Assembly (NCBI RefSeq): GCF_001431705.1
Contig: NZ_LJWX01000001.1
Coordinates: 496,001-560,000, forward strand
Length of the DNA stretch: 64,000 nucleotides
From: Ferrovum sp. JA12
GTDB taxonomy: Bacteria > Pseudomonadota > Gammaproteobacteria > Burkholderiales > Ferrovaceae
Direction: 5' to 3'
The notes below the pieces were generated by a model. The model made no database searches. It saw only the letters and a program-made list of their open reading frames with translations, and was not told where the DNA came from. Within the stretch, counting starts at the first letter, position 1. Each line of letters starts with the position of its first letter. Of this stretch, positions 20,466 through 29,831 are shown in pieces. Made by a program: the position numbers and the translations under genes.

Positions 20466-21141
20466 CAAAAATCAAATCCCATACACTATGTCCTAATTTT
20501 AAACCACGATTTTCAAATTTTGTTAAAGGTCGATAATAGGGTCTAGCAGAAAAATCAGAGACAGTGTTTGTTAAGGCTGTACAGTGGGACAATACTTTTA
20601 ACATTTGCTCTGCATAGTCTTGCCAATCTGTGGCAAGATGAATATAACCTTTGTTTTCTAGGTGCTGTGCTAATTGATCTATAAAAGGTTTTTGAATTAG
20701 CCTTCTTTTATGATGTCTTGCCTTGGGCCATGGATCAGGGAAAAAAATATGAATACCAGTAAGACTGCTAAAGGGGATTAGATGAGTGATTACCTCCACC
20801 GCGTCATGACGTAGTACACGAACATTAGTGATCTGCTCTTGGTCAATCAGTTTTAAAATATTGCCCACTCCGGGTCCATGAACGTCTACAACAATAAAGT
20901 TTTTTTCAGGAAAGGTTTTAGCGATTTCTATCGTGGGCTCTCCCATACCAAAACCAATCTCAAGAATAGTTGGTGCGCGCCTATTGAAGAGTTCTTCAAA
21001 AGAAAGGGGACCCTGGCGAGCATTAAATACAATTCCCCAAAGTGGATACAGTTGATCAATAGCGCGTTGCTGACCCGGAGAGAGTCTACCCTGACGCAAG
21101 ACATAGCTTCGAACATGTTGACCTATTGACAAAGGATTCAC
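20449..21141 (-). CDS. trmB: tRNA (guanine-N7-)-methyltransferase
   Basis: A 230-residue SAM-dependent enzyme that makes m7G46 in tRNA. It has the SAM motif LEIGFGMGE, the family signature IFFPDPWPKARHHKRRL, and ATDWQDYAEQM near the C-terminus. It is immediately adjacent to thiG, whose stop and this start share a base, so the thiS-thiG-trmB genes are probably co-transcribed. Confidence 0.95.
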   Translation of the reverse strand: MNPLSIGQHVRSYVLRQGRLSPGQQRAIDQLYPLWGIVFNARQGPLSFEELFNRRAPTILEIGFGMGEPTIEIAKTFPEKNFIVVDVHGPGVGNILKLIDQEQITNVRVLRHDAVEVITHLIPFSSLTGIHIFFPDPWPKARHHKRRLIQKPFIDQLAQHLENKGYIHLATDWQDYAEQMLKVLSHCTALTNTVSDFSARPYYRPLTKFENRGLKLGHSVWDLIFVKETE

Positions 21142-21926
21142 TAAGAAATCAATCCACTGGTAGGCGAGCTCGCTTCAGCCTGATAAGGCTTTTTAGGCAT
21201 ACGACCTGATAGGAAGGCTTCTCTGCCTGCTTGAACTGCTTTTTTCATTGCCGAAGCCATTAAGACTGGATGTTGTGCTTTTGCAATAGCTGTATTCATC
21301 AAAACTCCTGCACAGCCTAATTCCATTGCTATTACTGCATCAGAGGCTGTCCCAACTCCTGCATCAACAATTACTGGTACTGTTAGTTGGTCAATAATAA
21401 TACTGAGATTCCAAGGGTTTAATATACCCATTCCAGAACCAATCAGGGAAGCTAAAGGCATCACTGCCACGCAACCTATATCTTCTAGTTGACGAGCTTG
21501 TATGGGATCATCGCTACAATAAACCATAACTTCAAACCCTTCCTTCACAAGAGTTTTAGCAGCCGAGAGAGTCTCTGGCATATTAGGAAACAAGGTTTTA
21601 CTATCTCCTAAAACTTCTAATTTGACAAGATTATGGCCATCAAGAAGTTCACGAGCTAATCTGAGCGTGCGAACCGCTTCCTCCGCTGTGAAGCAACCTG
21701 CAGTATTGGGTAAAAATGTATATTGTTTTGGAGATAATACATTTAATAAATTTTCTTCATTAGGATGCTGTCCAATATTTGTACGCCGTATGGCAACCGT
21801 TATTATGTTCGCACCACTCTCATCTATGGCTTGTTTGGTTTGGTTAAAGTCATTATATTTACCAGTCCCTACTAACAAGCGGGATTGATACTCTTTACCT
21901 GCTATAATAAATTGATCTGTATTCAT
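21141..21926 (-). CDS. thiG: Thiazole synthase
   Basis: A 261-residue TIM-barrel enzyme forming the thiazole phosphate ring of thiamine from deoxyxylulose phosphate, dehydroglycine/iminoglycine and ThiS-thiocarboxylate. The Schiff-base lysine is in LVKLEVLGD, with the phosphate-binding [11 protein letters not shown] and GVLMNTAIA. Directly follows thiS. Confidence 0.96.
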   Translation of the reverse strand: MNTDQFIIAGKEYQSRLLVGTGKYNDFNQTKQAIDESGANIITVAIRRTNIGQHPNEENLLNVLSPKQYTFLPNTAGCFTAEEAVRTLRLARELLDGHNLVKLEVLGDSKTLFPNMPETLSAAKTLVKEGFEVMVYCSDDPIQARQLEDIGCVAVMPLASLIGSGMGILNPWNLSIIIDQLTVPVIVDAGVGTASDAVIAMELGCAGVLMNTAIAKAQHPVLMASAMKKAVQAGREAFLSGRMPKKPYQAEASSPTSGLIS

Positions 21927-21929
21927 AAA

Positions 21930-22130
21930 TTATCCGCCACCCACTGCTATCACTATTTCAACCTTGTCATTTTCTTTTAAATGATAAAAGTCATAGTCTG
22001 AACGAGTTATAATCAACCCATTTACTTCAACAGCAAAACGTTGATTTTTAATATTTAAATTATGAATCACTTTACTTAGAGAAGTATTGGGTTCAACTGA
22101 GATTGTGTCGCCGTTTACAATTATATTCAT
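21930..22130 (-). CDS. thiS: Sulfur carrier protein ThiS
   Basis: A 66-residue ubiquitin-like sulfur carrier for thiazole synthesis. It ends in the required Gly-Gly (VAVGGG), which is adenylated and thiocarboxylated. First gene of thiS-thiG-trmB. No TPP riboswitch is recognisable in the short leader. Confidence 0.93.
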   Translation of the reverse strand: MNIIVNGDTISVEPNTSLSKVIHNLNIKNQRFAVEVNGLIITRSDYDFYHLKENDKVEIVIAVGGG

Positions 22131-22204
22131 GGTTTATTTATGTTAGCATGATAAAAAGCTACAAACTTAATTCTAATATAAAATACTTACACATTTGTTT
22201 CTTT

Positions 22205-22275
22205 GCGGGTGTAGCTCAATGGTAGAGTAGAAGCTTCCCAAGCTTAAGACGAGGGTTCGATTCCCTTCACCCGCT
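22205..22275 (+). tRNA. tRNA-Gly (anticodon CCC)
   Basis: A 71-base cloverleaf. The acceptor stem GCGGGTG pairs with CACCCGC, the D-arm is GCTC...GAGT, the anticodon loop is TTCCCAA, and the T-arm is GAGGGTTCGATTCCCTT. The 3' CCA is not encoded: the discriminator T is followed by CACC. The anticodon stem has one mismatch at its outer pair. It lies alone in the 250-base gap between thiS and mutY. Confidence 0.92.
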
Positions 22276-22380
22276 CACCAAGAGAATTTACGTTGCACAT
22301 TTATTGTAAAAAACCAATCAAATTATCCCTAAATAATTAATGCCCATAGGTAATTGCTGCGTAATTCATAATAAATACTT

Positions 22381-23406
22381 ATGACCTTTTCACAAATAAT
22401 TATCAGTTGGCAAAAACAATGGGGTAGACATCACTTGCCTTGGCAACAGGTGAACGATCCCTATCAAGTCTGGCTCTCTGAGGTAATGTTACAGCAAACT
22501 CAGGTTGCTACAGTTATCCCGTATTTTAAAAAATTTTTATCACGTTTCTCAACAATTACACAACTGGCTGAGGCTGATCTAAATCAAGTATTAGAGCTAT
22601 GGTCTGGATTGGGGTATTATTCACGCGCTAGAAACTTACACCAAGCCGCGCAACAAATTATTAAGATACATCATGGACAGTTTCCTGAGTCACAAGAGGA
22701 TCGCATGGCATTACCAGGTATTGGCCGGTCCACAGCTGGTGCTATTGGTGTGTTTTCGTTTAATCAGAAATTACCTATCTTAGACGGTAATGTAAAAAGA
22801 GTCTTAACCCGTTGTTTTGCCATTGCGGGGAATATATATAGTCGAGAAACAGAGCAAACACTTTGGCAAATTGCTCAATCACTGTTGCCAGAAAAAGAGA
22901 TTATTCCTTACACGCAAGGATTAATGGATTTAGGAGCCACAGTTTGTACTCGATCAAATCCTTTGTGTAATCAGTGTCCTTTATTACATATATGTCAGGC
23001 TAAGCACGACAATCAAATTGAGCGTTTTCCAGAAAAAAAGAAGAAGTTGCCCCCTCAAAAACTTCCATTGCATGTATTAATTCTAGAGTATCAAAATAAG
23101 TTTTTCTTGGTTAAACGTGAGGATGGTATTTGGCGTGATTTATGGTTTTTTCCAATTATTGAATCCTCTATTGATATAAAAAAATGGTTATCTACTAACC
23201 AAATCAACGGAGATTTCAAAACCACTTATCCAATAATTCGTCATCAATTAACACATAGATCAATAGAGCTCTATGTGGAACATTGGCAATTACACAATAA
23301 TATTTTACCGTCATTCTTGGATGATGGGCTCTGGTTAACCTTAGATGAGGTTATGCAAAAAGCAATTCCCGTAGCTATTAAAAAAGTGATTGCACAGATT
23401 AATTAA
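22381..23406 (+). CDS. mutY: A/G-specific adenine glycosylase MutY
   Basis: A 341-residue base-excision repair enzyme that removes adenine mispaired with 8-oxoguanine. It has the catalytic-helix EVMLQQTQV, helix-hairpin-helix LPGIGRSTAGAI, LDGNVKRVL with the catalytic Asp, the 4Fe-4S cluster C-x6-C-x2-C-x5-C, and a C-terminal NUDIX-like domain from about residue 225. Convergent with rapZ, overlapping by 4 bases. Confidence 0.95.
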   Translation: MTFSQIIISWQKQWGRHHLPWQQVNDPYQVWLSEVMLQQTQVATVIPYFKKFLSRFSTITQLAEADLNQVLELWSGLGYYSRARNLHQAAQQIIKIHHGQFPESQEDRMALPGIGRSTAGAIGVFSFNQKLPILDGNVKRVLTRCFAIAGNIYSRETEQTLWQIAQSLLPEKEIIPYTQGLMDLGATVCTRSNPLCNQCPLLHICQAKHDNQIERFPEKKKKLPPQKLPLHVLILEYQNKFFLVKREDGIWRDLWFFPIIESSIDIKKWLSTNQINGDFKTTYPIIRHQLTHRSIELYVEHWQLHNNILPSFLDDGLWLTLDEVMQKAIPVAIKKVIAQIN

Positions 23407-24245
23407 GTTAACTCTCTATGAATCACTTGAACATTAAATTTTTCCTTAAAAAAAAGTTTCAACTTATCAGCGAGATATACAGAACGATGTTGTCCACCAG
23501 TACATCCAATTGCAACAGTTAATGTGGTTCGATTATCCTTAACGAACGCTGTTGTCCAGTTGCTTATAAAATGGCTCACATCGAAAAACATTTTTTGAGC
23601 AAGTGGATTATTTTCTAAAAAATTTATTACCTCTATGTTTTGTCCCGTTAAGGTACGAAGTTTTGGATCATAAAAAGGATTTGGAATGCAACGTACGTCA
23701 AATACAAAATCTGCATCCAAGGGGATACCATGTTTAAAGCCAAAGGATTCAAAAAAAAGAGTTAATTGGTTGGCGTCAATATTTAAATAGTCTTTCATTC
23801 TTGAGCGAAGTGTATTGGGTGTAATCTGTGTAGTATCAATTCGGTAACCCATATCTGTAACCCCAGATAACAACTCTCTTTCAACTGTAATACATTCCAG
23901 AATAGATAGATTCCCATCAGATAAAGGATGAGGGCGTCGTGTTTCAGAAAACCGTCTAATTAAGTCACTGTCGCTGGCGTCTAAGAAAATGAAATGGTTA
24001 TGCCATTTGTTATCTTTAAGTTTTCGTATTATCAGAGGTAACTGGATAATGTCCTCACCACTTCGGGCATCAAGAGTAATGGCGATTTTACTTTCACCAC
24101 GTTTAATAAGCCCTGAAATAATTTCTAGCGCAAATGGAACCGGAAGATTATCCATTGCGAAAAAACCTGAATCTTCCATCGCTCTGAGTGCGACGGTTTT
24201 ACCTGAGCCTGAGAGACCACTAATAAGAATTATATGAGGTTCCAC
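23403..24245 (-). CDS. rapZ: RNase adapter protein RapZ
   Basis: A 280-residue P-loop protein (Walker A GLSGSGKT) with the C-terminal RapZ signature CTGGQHRSV. In enterobacteria it targets the small RNA GlmZ for cleavage and regulates amino-sugar synthesis; here the role is inferred. It ends the rpoN-hpf-ptsN-hprK-rapZ cluster. Confidence 0.93.
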   Translation of the reverse strand: MEPHIILISGLSGSGKTVALRAMEDSGFFAMDNLPVPFALEIISGLIKRGESKIAITLDARSGEDIIQLPLIIRKLKDNKWHNHFIFLDASDSDLIRRFSETRRPHPLSDGNLSILECITVERELLSGVTDMGYRIDTTQITPNTLRSRMKDYLNIDANQLTLFFESFGFKHGIPLDADFVFDVRCIPNPFYDPKLRTLTGQNIEVINFLENNPLAQKMFFDVSHFISNWTTAFVKDNRTTLTVAIGCTGGQHRSVYLADKLKLFFKEKFNVQVIHRELT

Positions 24246-24250
24246 GGTTA

Positions 24251-25216
24251 TTAATTATCCGGCTGTTTATGAACAAGATGTTCTATGTTCATATGTTCTT
24301 TTTGTCGATCAAGAAATTGTTGAGTACTATTGATACCACGTTGCATAAGAATAAAATTACGCGTCGCTGCTTCAACTAACACTGCAAGATTCCTTCCGAC
24401 CGCTACAGGTAATACTACTTTAGGTATGTCTAACCCTAAAATAGAATGGGTGGGGGTATGGCTAGGGAGGCGTTCAAAAGCACTTAAATCTCCACCAGGA
24501 GGTCGTTCTAAGTGAACAATCAGTTTCAGGTTTTTTCGGGGACGAACTGCCGTCTCCCCGAATATGGAGCGTATATTTATTAATCCTAGTCCACGTACTT
24601 CTAAAAAATCTTTTAGCATAGGTGGGCATTTTCCTTGAATAGTTTCAGGCCCAATTTTATATAAATCTACAGCGTCATCAGCCACAAAACCATGACCACG
24701 AGAAATGAGTTCCAGTGCCAACTCGCTTTTACCTACGGCAGAGTCACCGGTAATTAACACACCCACCTCAAGAATCACCATAAACACTCCATGGACTGTG
24801 GTTTCTTCAGCTAATTCTTGGCTGAGGTAATAATTAAGATTATTAATTAAATCGGCACTCGATAGAGAACAGCCTAGCAGGGCAACTTGCTTGTTAACAG
24901 CCATATCCTTAAGGGGTTCAAATACCTCACTGTTCTCTGCAATAAAAATAGCAGTTAAGTTATCTGAAAAGAGCCTGTTTAATGCGTCTGCAAGCTGTTC
25001 TTTTCTCAGACTTCTCAAATACGTGAGCTCCATTTGCCCTAGTACTTGGAAGCGATGGGGGTGGGTCAAGTTTAAATGAGCAATAGTACCTATATTTTTG
25101 TCAGTGAGGCTACCTACGGGAACAATTCTATCCTTACCGCTACCATCGGTTAGCCATACCAAGCCATTTTTTTCTTGGGTATCATCAAAGAGTCGTTGAA
25201 CGCTGACGTCTGGCAT
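24251..25216 (-). CDS. hprK: HPr kinase/phosphorylase
   Basis: A 321-residue HprK that phosphorylates and dephosphorylates the PTS protein HPr on serine. Walker A GDSAVGKSE and the signature EVRGLGLINIR are present. The open frame extends to 25312 inside ptsN, but MPDVSVQRLFDDTQEK at 25216 is the typical N-terminus. Even so it overlaps ptsN by 32 bases. In proteobacteria hprK usually accompanies a nitrogen-type regulatory PTS rather than sugar uptake. Confidence 0.93.
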   Translation of the reverse strand: MPDVSVQRLFDDTQEKNGLVWLTDGSGKDRIVPVGSLTDKNIGTIAHLNLTHPHRFQVLGQMELTYLRSLRKEQLADALNRLFSDNLTAIFIAENSEVFEPLKDMAVNKQVALLGCSLSSADLINNLNYYLSQELAEETTVHGVFMVILEVGVLITGDSAVGKSELALELISRGHGFVADDAVDLYKIGPETIQGKCPPMLKDFLEVRGLGLINIRSIFGETAVRPRKNLKLIVHLERPPGGDLSAFERLPSHTPTHSILGLDIPKVVLPVAVGRNLAVLVEAATRNFILMQRGINSTQQFLDRQKEHMNIEHLVHKQPDN

Positions 25217-25670
25217 GGGGAGTCCAATGAATAATTTCCTTAAAAACAGTCTCAACAGAATCAGAGGAAGATAGGGTCTTCCTGAGCTCCTCGTCACTAA
25301 ACATTTCAGCAATTTCGCTTAATAATGCTAAATGCTGTTCATTTGCGTGGTCAGGGACTAATAAGATAAAGGCCATTTTAACGTTCTCACCGTCTGGTGA
25401 CTCAAAGGGGATACTGCCCTTAAGTCTCATAAATGCACATAGTGGAGTTTTTAATCCCTTAAAACGACCGTGTGGCAAGGCAAACCCGTGACCTAGTCCC
25501 GTGGAACCTAACTTTTCACGGTTAAACAATGCATCCGATACTAAGCCTCTGGATAATTGATTTTTGTTTTCAAACAAAATTCCAATTTGTTCGAATAACC
25601 TTTTTTTACTTGTTACTTCCACATCTAACAACACATGGCTAAGTTTAAGTAATTTTTGAATTGAATCCAT
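25185..25670 (-). CDS. ptsN: Nitrogen regulatory PTS enzyme IIA
   Basis: A 161-residue EIIA-Ntr, a phosphocarrier that regulates potassium, nitrogen and stress functions. The phosphorylated histidine is H67 in GHGFALPHGR. It sits in the conserved rpoN-hpf-ptsN-hprK order, 23 bases after hpf. Confidence 0.95.
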   Translation of the reverse strand: MDSIQKLLKLSHVLLDVEVTSKKRLFEQIGILFENKNQLSRGLVSDALFNREKLGSTGLGHGFALPHGRFKGLKTPLCAFMRLKGSIPFESPDGENVKMAFILLVPDHANEQHLALLSEIAEMFSDEELRKTLSSSDSVETVFKEIIHWTPHARRQRSTTL

Positions 25671-25693
25671 AGTAGCTAGTTTATGAGATAGAT

Positions 25694-26017
25694 TTACTCA
25701 CCATTCAGGTGTCTTATACTATCATTACCACGGCTATTTTGATTCCTTTCTTTTTGCTTAATAATTTGCCGATCAAGTAAATGTGCTAAGTCGTCGATGG
25801 CAACATACATATCATTACCAGAAGTTTGAGCAACAATATCTTTACCATTAACTCTTACATTGGCTTCAATATGATGATCAAGTTTTTCAATTTTGAGGAT
25901 AACGTTGACATCTATAGGGTAGTTAAAATGATTTTTAATGCGTTGTAACTTTTCAGAAATATGATCGCGCATGGCAGGTGTAACATCAATATGCTGTCCA
26001 GTAACATTAATTTTCAT
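25694..26017 (-). CDS. hpf: Ribosome hibernation promoting factor (short form)
   Basis: A 107-residue protein of the HPF/YfiA family that inactivates ribosomes in stationary phase by binding the 30S decoding region. It starts MKINVTGQHIDVTPAMRDHI, the family N-terminus, and has the basic helix of the fold. The lack of a C-terminal dimerisation domain makes it the short form. Directly downstream of rpoN. Confidence 0.92.
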   Translation of the reverse strand: MKINVTGQHIDVTPAMRDHISEKLQRIKNHFNYPIDVNVILKIEKLDHHIEANVRVNGKDIVAQTSGNDMYVAIDDLAHLLDRQIIKQKERNQNSRGNDSIRHLNGE

Positions 26018-26032
26018 AAAACCTCCTAATTA

Positions 26033-27439
26033 TTAGATAACTTTACGTTGGTTGGTCGGGTAAATTTGCATAGACTCTCGATATTTTGCAACAGTTCGTC
26101 TAGCTACCACTATACCTCTTTCATTCAGAATATCTGAAATTTGATTGTCTGATAATGGTTTTTTTGGATTTTCATTAGTAATTAGTTGTTTAATTAATGC
26201 TCTAATAGATGTGGACGAAGCCATGCCCCCTGTTTCCGTTGAAACATGACTACTAAAGAAATATTTTAATTCAAATATTCCTCTTGGACTAAATAGATAT
26301 TTTTGAGTGGTGACTCGAGAAATAGTTGATTCATGTAAACCTACTAAATCAGCTATCTCCTTGAGTACCATCGGTCGCATTGATATGTCACCATTCTCAA
26401 AAAATGCTTGTTGCTCATCAACAATAGCTTGAGATACCTTTAAGATTGTTTCAAAACGTTGTTGTACGTTTTTGATTAGCCAGCGTGCCTCTTGTAGTTG
26501 TTGTTGAAGAGAGCTAGAACTATTATTTTTTTGTAATAAGTTTGCATAAAGTTGATTGATTTTTAAACGGGGTAGTACCTGAGGATTAAGCTGCGCAACC
26601 CATTTTTTTTTATATTTTTTTACAATCACATCAGGAATAATATATTTTGTGTCTTGCAGAAAAAAATGTTCAGCAGGTTTTGGGTTAAGCTGCGTAATAA
26701 GCTGTATGGTAGACCGTAATTGCTCGTCGGTTATTTTTAAGACTTTTTTTAATTTAATGTAGTCACGATTTCCTAGTAATACTAGATGATCCTTACAGGT
26801 TATTATTGCAAGATGATAATAAGGATCAGAGGCATATTGTAAGTGCAGTTGAATTAATAAACACTCAGCCAATGTTCTTGCGCAAATTCCAGGTGGATCT
26901 AAAGTTTGTAGTAACTTTAGGCATGTCTTCATTTCTTCCAACTCGATTTCAACTTCTCCTGGAAATTGTTCCATAATTTCTTCGAGAGGTGTTTCTAGGT
27001 AGCCTAAGTCATTGATATTTGCAATTAACTGACTAATGATGAGTTTGTCTTTCTGTGTCAGGGGTAATAATTGTAATTGCTGCTTTAAATGGTCGACGAG
27101 ACTTATTTTTTCTTCCACTGAGAAGTAGTCTTCGCCATGTTCGTCGTCTTGTCTATTTGCAGTAGGAATAGACAGGTTTTCCCAAGTACTATCTTGTTCA
27201 AAACTGTCATCGTCGAATGGCTTGTCTTCTTTTGAAGTATCTTTTTCAAGGGTATTACTTTGTACCCCACCTGATTCACTTAAATCTTCAGCAAGCTCGA
27301 GTAACGGATTTTCATTTAACGCATGTTCTATCTCTTGGTTAAGTTCTATAGTGGACAATTGTAGCAAGCGGATAGCTTGTTGAAGTTGAGGGGTCAGAGC
27401 AAGTTGTTGGGACAGCTTTAGCTGTAGATGTTGTTTCAT
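26033..27439 (-). CDS. rpoN: RNA polymerase sigma-54 factor
   Basis: A 468-residue sigma-54. The Gln-rich region I is at the N-terminus (QLALTPQLQQAIRLLQLS), followed by an acidic region II, the core-binding domain, the HTH, and a C-terminal RpoN box ARRTVAKYRES. It follows lptB by 2 bases, the usual order. It needs bEBP activators, none of which is in the window. Confidence 0.97.
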   Translation of the reverse strand: MKQHLQLKLSQQLALTPQLQQAIRLLQLSTIELNQEIEHALNENPLLELAEDLSESGGVQSNTLEKDTSKEDKPFDDDSFEQDSTWENLSIPTANRQDDEHGEDYFSVEEKISLVDHLKQQLQLLPLTQKDKLIISQLIANINDLGYLETPLEEIMEQFPGEVEIELEEMKTCLKLLQTLDPPGICARTLAECLLIQLHLQYASDPYYHLAIITCKDHLVLLGNRDYIKLKKVLKITDEQLRSTIQLITQLNPKPAEHFFLQDTKYIIPDVIVKKYKKKWVAQLNPQVLPRLKINQLYANLLQKNNSSSSLQQQLQEARWLIKNVQQRFETILKVSQAIVDEQQAFFENGDISMRPMVLKEIADLVGLHESTISRVTTQKYLFSPRGIFELKYFFSSHVSTETGGMASSTSIRALIKQLITNENPKKPLSDNQISDILNERGIVVARRTVAKYRESMQIYPTNQRKVI

Positions 27440-27441
27440 TT

Positions 27442-28164
27442 TTAAAGTTTAAAATGTTCACCCAAATAAACTTTACGAACATTCTCGTTATGGATGATCT
27501 CATCAGGTCTCCCGGATGCCATAACAGTTCCTTGGTTTATGATATAGGCACGGTCACAAATACCAAGTGTTTCACGTACGTTATGGTCAGTAATTAAAAC
27601 TCCAATCCCCCGTTCTTTTAGAAAGCGAATAATTTGTTGAATATCCATGACGGCAATGGGGTCAACCCCTGCAAAAGGTTCATCTAGTAGAATAAAGCGA
27701 GGGCTAGTTGCCAGTGCCCTAGCAATTTCAACACGTCGTCTTTCGCCTCCTGAGAGGCTAATTGCAGGGTTATTTCGTAAATGAGAAATATGAAGATCTG
27801 CAAGGAGGCTATCTAATTCTTCAGTACATTCGTCCTCATTAAGATTTCTCAGTTGCAGCACGGAAAGAATATTCTCAGCCACAGTCATGCGCCTAAAAAT
27901 AGAAGCTTCTTGAGGAAGATAAGATACTCCCAGTTGAGATCTCTTGTGGATCGGTAATAGGCTTAAACGAGTTGTATTAAGATAAATTTCACCGCCATCT
28001 AAGGGAACCAGTCCTACAATCATATAAAAACAAGTGGTTTTCCCTGCTCCATTTGGACCTAGTAAACCAACTATTTCTCCTTTCATGACTTTAAGAGATA
28101 AATCTTTTACAACCACTCGGGATTTATATTTTTTAACTAAATGCTCTACTCTTAATTCGCTCAT
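27442..28164 (-). CDS. lptB: LPS export ABC transporter ATPase LptB
   Basis: A 240-residue ATPase powering lipopolysaccharide transport with LptFG at the inner membrane. Walker [10 protein letters not shown], signature [15 protein letters not shown], and Walker [14 protein letters not shown]. It overlaps lptA by 4 bases. lptF and lptG are not in the window. Confidence 0.96.
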   Translation of the reverse strand: MSELRVEHLVKKYKSRVVVKDLSLKVMKGEIVGLLGPNGAGKTTCFYMIVGLVPLDGGEIYLNTTRLSLLPIHKRSQLGVSYLPQEASIFRRMTVAENILSVLQLRNLNEDECTEELDSLLADLHISHLRNNPAISLSGGERRRVEIARALATSPRFILLDEPFAGVDPIAVMDIQQIIRFLKERGIGVLITDHNVRETLGICDRAYIINQGTVMASGRPDEIIHNENVRKVYLGEHFKL

Positions 28165-28760
28165 GGGGTAGTGGCGCCATCCGTTTTTAGTGTTGGAGTG
28201 AAGGTTGAGGGTTTACCAGTGGCTGGTGCTTTATTATCCTCAGGCTTGAAAATCATATGAACCCTACCCTTAGGAGTTTTGATATTGTTTTTATCTTTTC
28301 CTTCCGCTTGAAGAAACTCAGTATTAAGATCGTAAGAAAGATAATTCCCTTTAATTTCATCTTTGCCTTGCCTGACTATGGCTTTATTAAATAATTCAAC
28401 TCGACCAATTTTCTCATCATATTCAACATGCTTAGCAATACCATCCACCCACTGATCGGAGGCTTCTTTTTTTTGTCTGAAAGTTACCGGATCGCCAAAA
28501 GCGGTAGCATGTTTGAAACCGGTTTTATCTTCTGAAACGATTATATGTTCTCCAGTTAGACGAATGGTGCCTTGTGTCATCACCACATTCCCGTCAAAGT
28601 AAGAGATTTTTTTTATGTCGTCAGCAGTCATTTTATCCGATTCTATATTGATGGGCTTATCCTTGTCTGCTTTATCAGCTTTGGCTGATAAAGAGGTAAC
28701 TAATAAAAAAATTATAAAAATCTTAATGTGATTTTTTTGGGTAGTAAGTGGCTTTAGCAT
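28161..28760 (-). CDS. lptA: LPS transport periplasmic protein LptA
   Basis: About 199 residues, an OstA-like beta-jellyroll bridge protein carrying LPS across the periplasm. It has a signal peptide ending near LSAKADK and the conserved [10 protein letters not shown] and [13 protein letters not shown] 28760 is used; the frame is also open from ATG 28775. Both starts lie inside the end of lptC. The C-terminus is Pro/Thr-rich and probably disordered. Confidence 0.87.
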   Translation of the reverse strand: MLKPLTTQKNHIKIFIIFLLVTSLSAKADKADKDKPINIESDKMTADDIKKISYFDGNVVMTQGTIRLTGEHIIVSEDKTGFKHATAFGDPVTFRQKKEASDQWVDGIAKHVEYDEKIGRVELFNKAIVRQGKDEIKGNYLSYDLNTEFLQAEGKDKNNIKTPKGRVHMIFKPEDNKAPATGKPSTFTPTLKTDGATTP

Positions 28761-29307
28761 GTCCAAATTCAGCAATTTTAGTGTTTGTATTAACTTTCAT
28801 ACTAGCAGCAGTCAGGATGTTAATCCCATAAGTAATCACCACAGGTTGGTCAGTTTCACCGATTCCTTTTTTCAAATATACAGTAAGCGTTTGCGTCCTA
28901 AGTATTGTTGTTGGCTGGTCAATGGTGGACCGTCTTGTCACAACAACATCTCCAGTAAAAATAATTTTATCTAAATTATCGAAACGCACTGCATGAGCAG
29001 ATTGTACCGTGACAGGAGGCTCTTTGGGTTCGAAGGTGGTGAATAAAACATGATTGAAATAGGAGCTACTATCATCGGGATAGTGGGTCATCTGGTGCGC
29101 GTTAAGGGTGTAATGGACGCGCCCTTTTTCATCTAGTTGCTGAGCCATGAAATGACTCATTAAAATATCAGGCTTATGTTCCTTCGAATTCACGCTATTG
29201 ACTTCGCTGTGTTCTACAACGCGCCATAACCAACCTGTTACCAAAGCCATGAGTAAGGTAATTACAAGCGGTCCTAGAGCTTCAATATTTTGAGTTATAC
29301 GAGCCAT
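28723..29307 (-). CDS. lptC: LPS export protein LptC
   Basis: About 194 residues with one N-terminal membrane helix (LGPLVITLLMALVTGWLW) and a periplasmic LptC/jellyroll domain. The frame extends to 29403 inside kdsC, but ATG 29307 (MARITQ) places the membrane anchor correctly and gives a 13-base overlap with kdsC. Passes LPS from LptFGB to LptA. Confidence 0.88.
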   Translation of the reverse strand: MARITQNIEALGPLVITLLMALVTGWLWRVVEHSEVNSVNSKEHKPDILMSHFMAQQLDEKGRVHYTLNAHQMTHYPDDSSSYFNHVLFTTFEPKEPPVTVQSAHAVRFDNLDKIIFTGDVVVTRRSTIDQPTTILRTQTLTVYLKKGIGETDQPVVITYGINILTAASMKVNTNTKIAEFGHAKATYYPKKSH

Positions 29308-29831
29308 GGTGCAACAGCCTCTTGCCACTGCCCTCTTGAATTTAAAAGAAATTCTGAAGCTTGGCGAACCGCGCCAAGCCCGCCTCCGATAGAAGCAATC
29401 CAATCAGTTTGATTACGTATAATGGGGGGCGCTTCAGGGACAGTGAGTGAAATACCACATCTTTTCAAGATGGGTAAATCTTGTAAGTCATCCCCCATGT
29501 AAGCACACTCTTCCCAAGTTAATCCTTGTGCCTGCATGAGTTTTTCGAATACTTTTAGCTTGTCATCAACGCCTTGAAACACATGACGAATACCTAATTC
29601 TTGAGCGCGAATATTAATGATATTGGCTTGTCGGCCTGTAATAATAGAAACTTCTATTCCAACGCGCTGCAGTAATTTAATACCTAATCCATCTCTGACG
29701 TGAAAAGACTTCATTTCTTCACCGCTATTGGTAAAGTACAGCTGTCCATTGGTCATGATTCCATCAATATCAAAACCAATTAATTTAATGAGTTTAGTTC
29801 TTTGAGATAAGGTTTTTAATGCGGTTGTCAT
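29295..29831 (-). CDS. kdsC: 3-deoxy-D-manno-octulosonate 8-phosphate phosphatase
   Basis: A 178-residue HAD-family phosphatase releasing Kdo for LPS core synthesis. The nucleophile motif is LIGFDIDGIMTNG, with later motifs IITGRQ and the Asp pair in YMGDDLQDLP. It belongs to the kdsD-kdsC-lptC-lptA-lptB LPS cluster. Confidence 0.93.
   Translation of the reverse strand: MTTALKTLSQRTKLIKLIGFDIDGIMTNGQLYFTNSGEEMKSFHVRDGLGIKLLQRVGIEVSIITGRQANIINIRAQELGIRHVFQGVDDKLKVFEKLMQAQGLTWEECAYMGDDLQDLPILKRCGISLTVPEAPPIIRNQTDWIASIGGGLGAVRQASEFLLNSRGQWQEAVAPWLV

Noticed and set aside
21930-22204. TPP riboswitch upstream of thiS
   Set aside because: The leader is short and AT-rich, and the conserved THI-box segments are not visible.
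24251-25312. HprK with a 32-residue N-terminal extension
   Set aside because: The extension lies inside ptsN in another frame; MPDVSVQRLF at 25216 is the family N-terminus.
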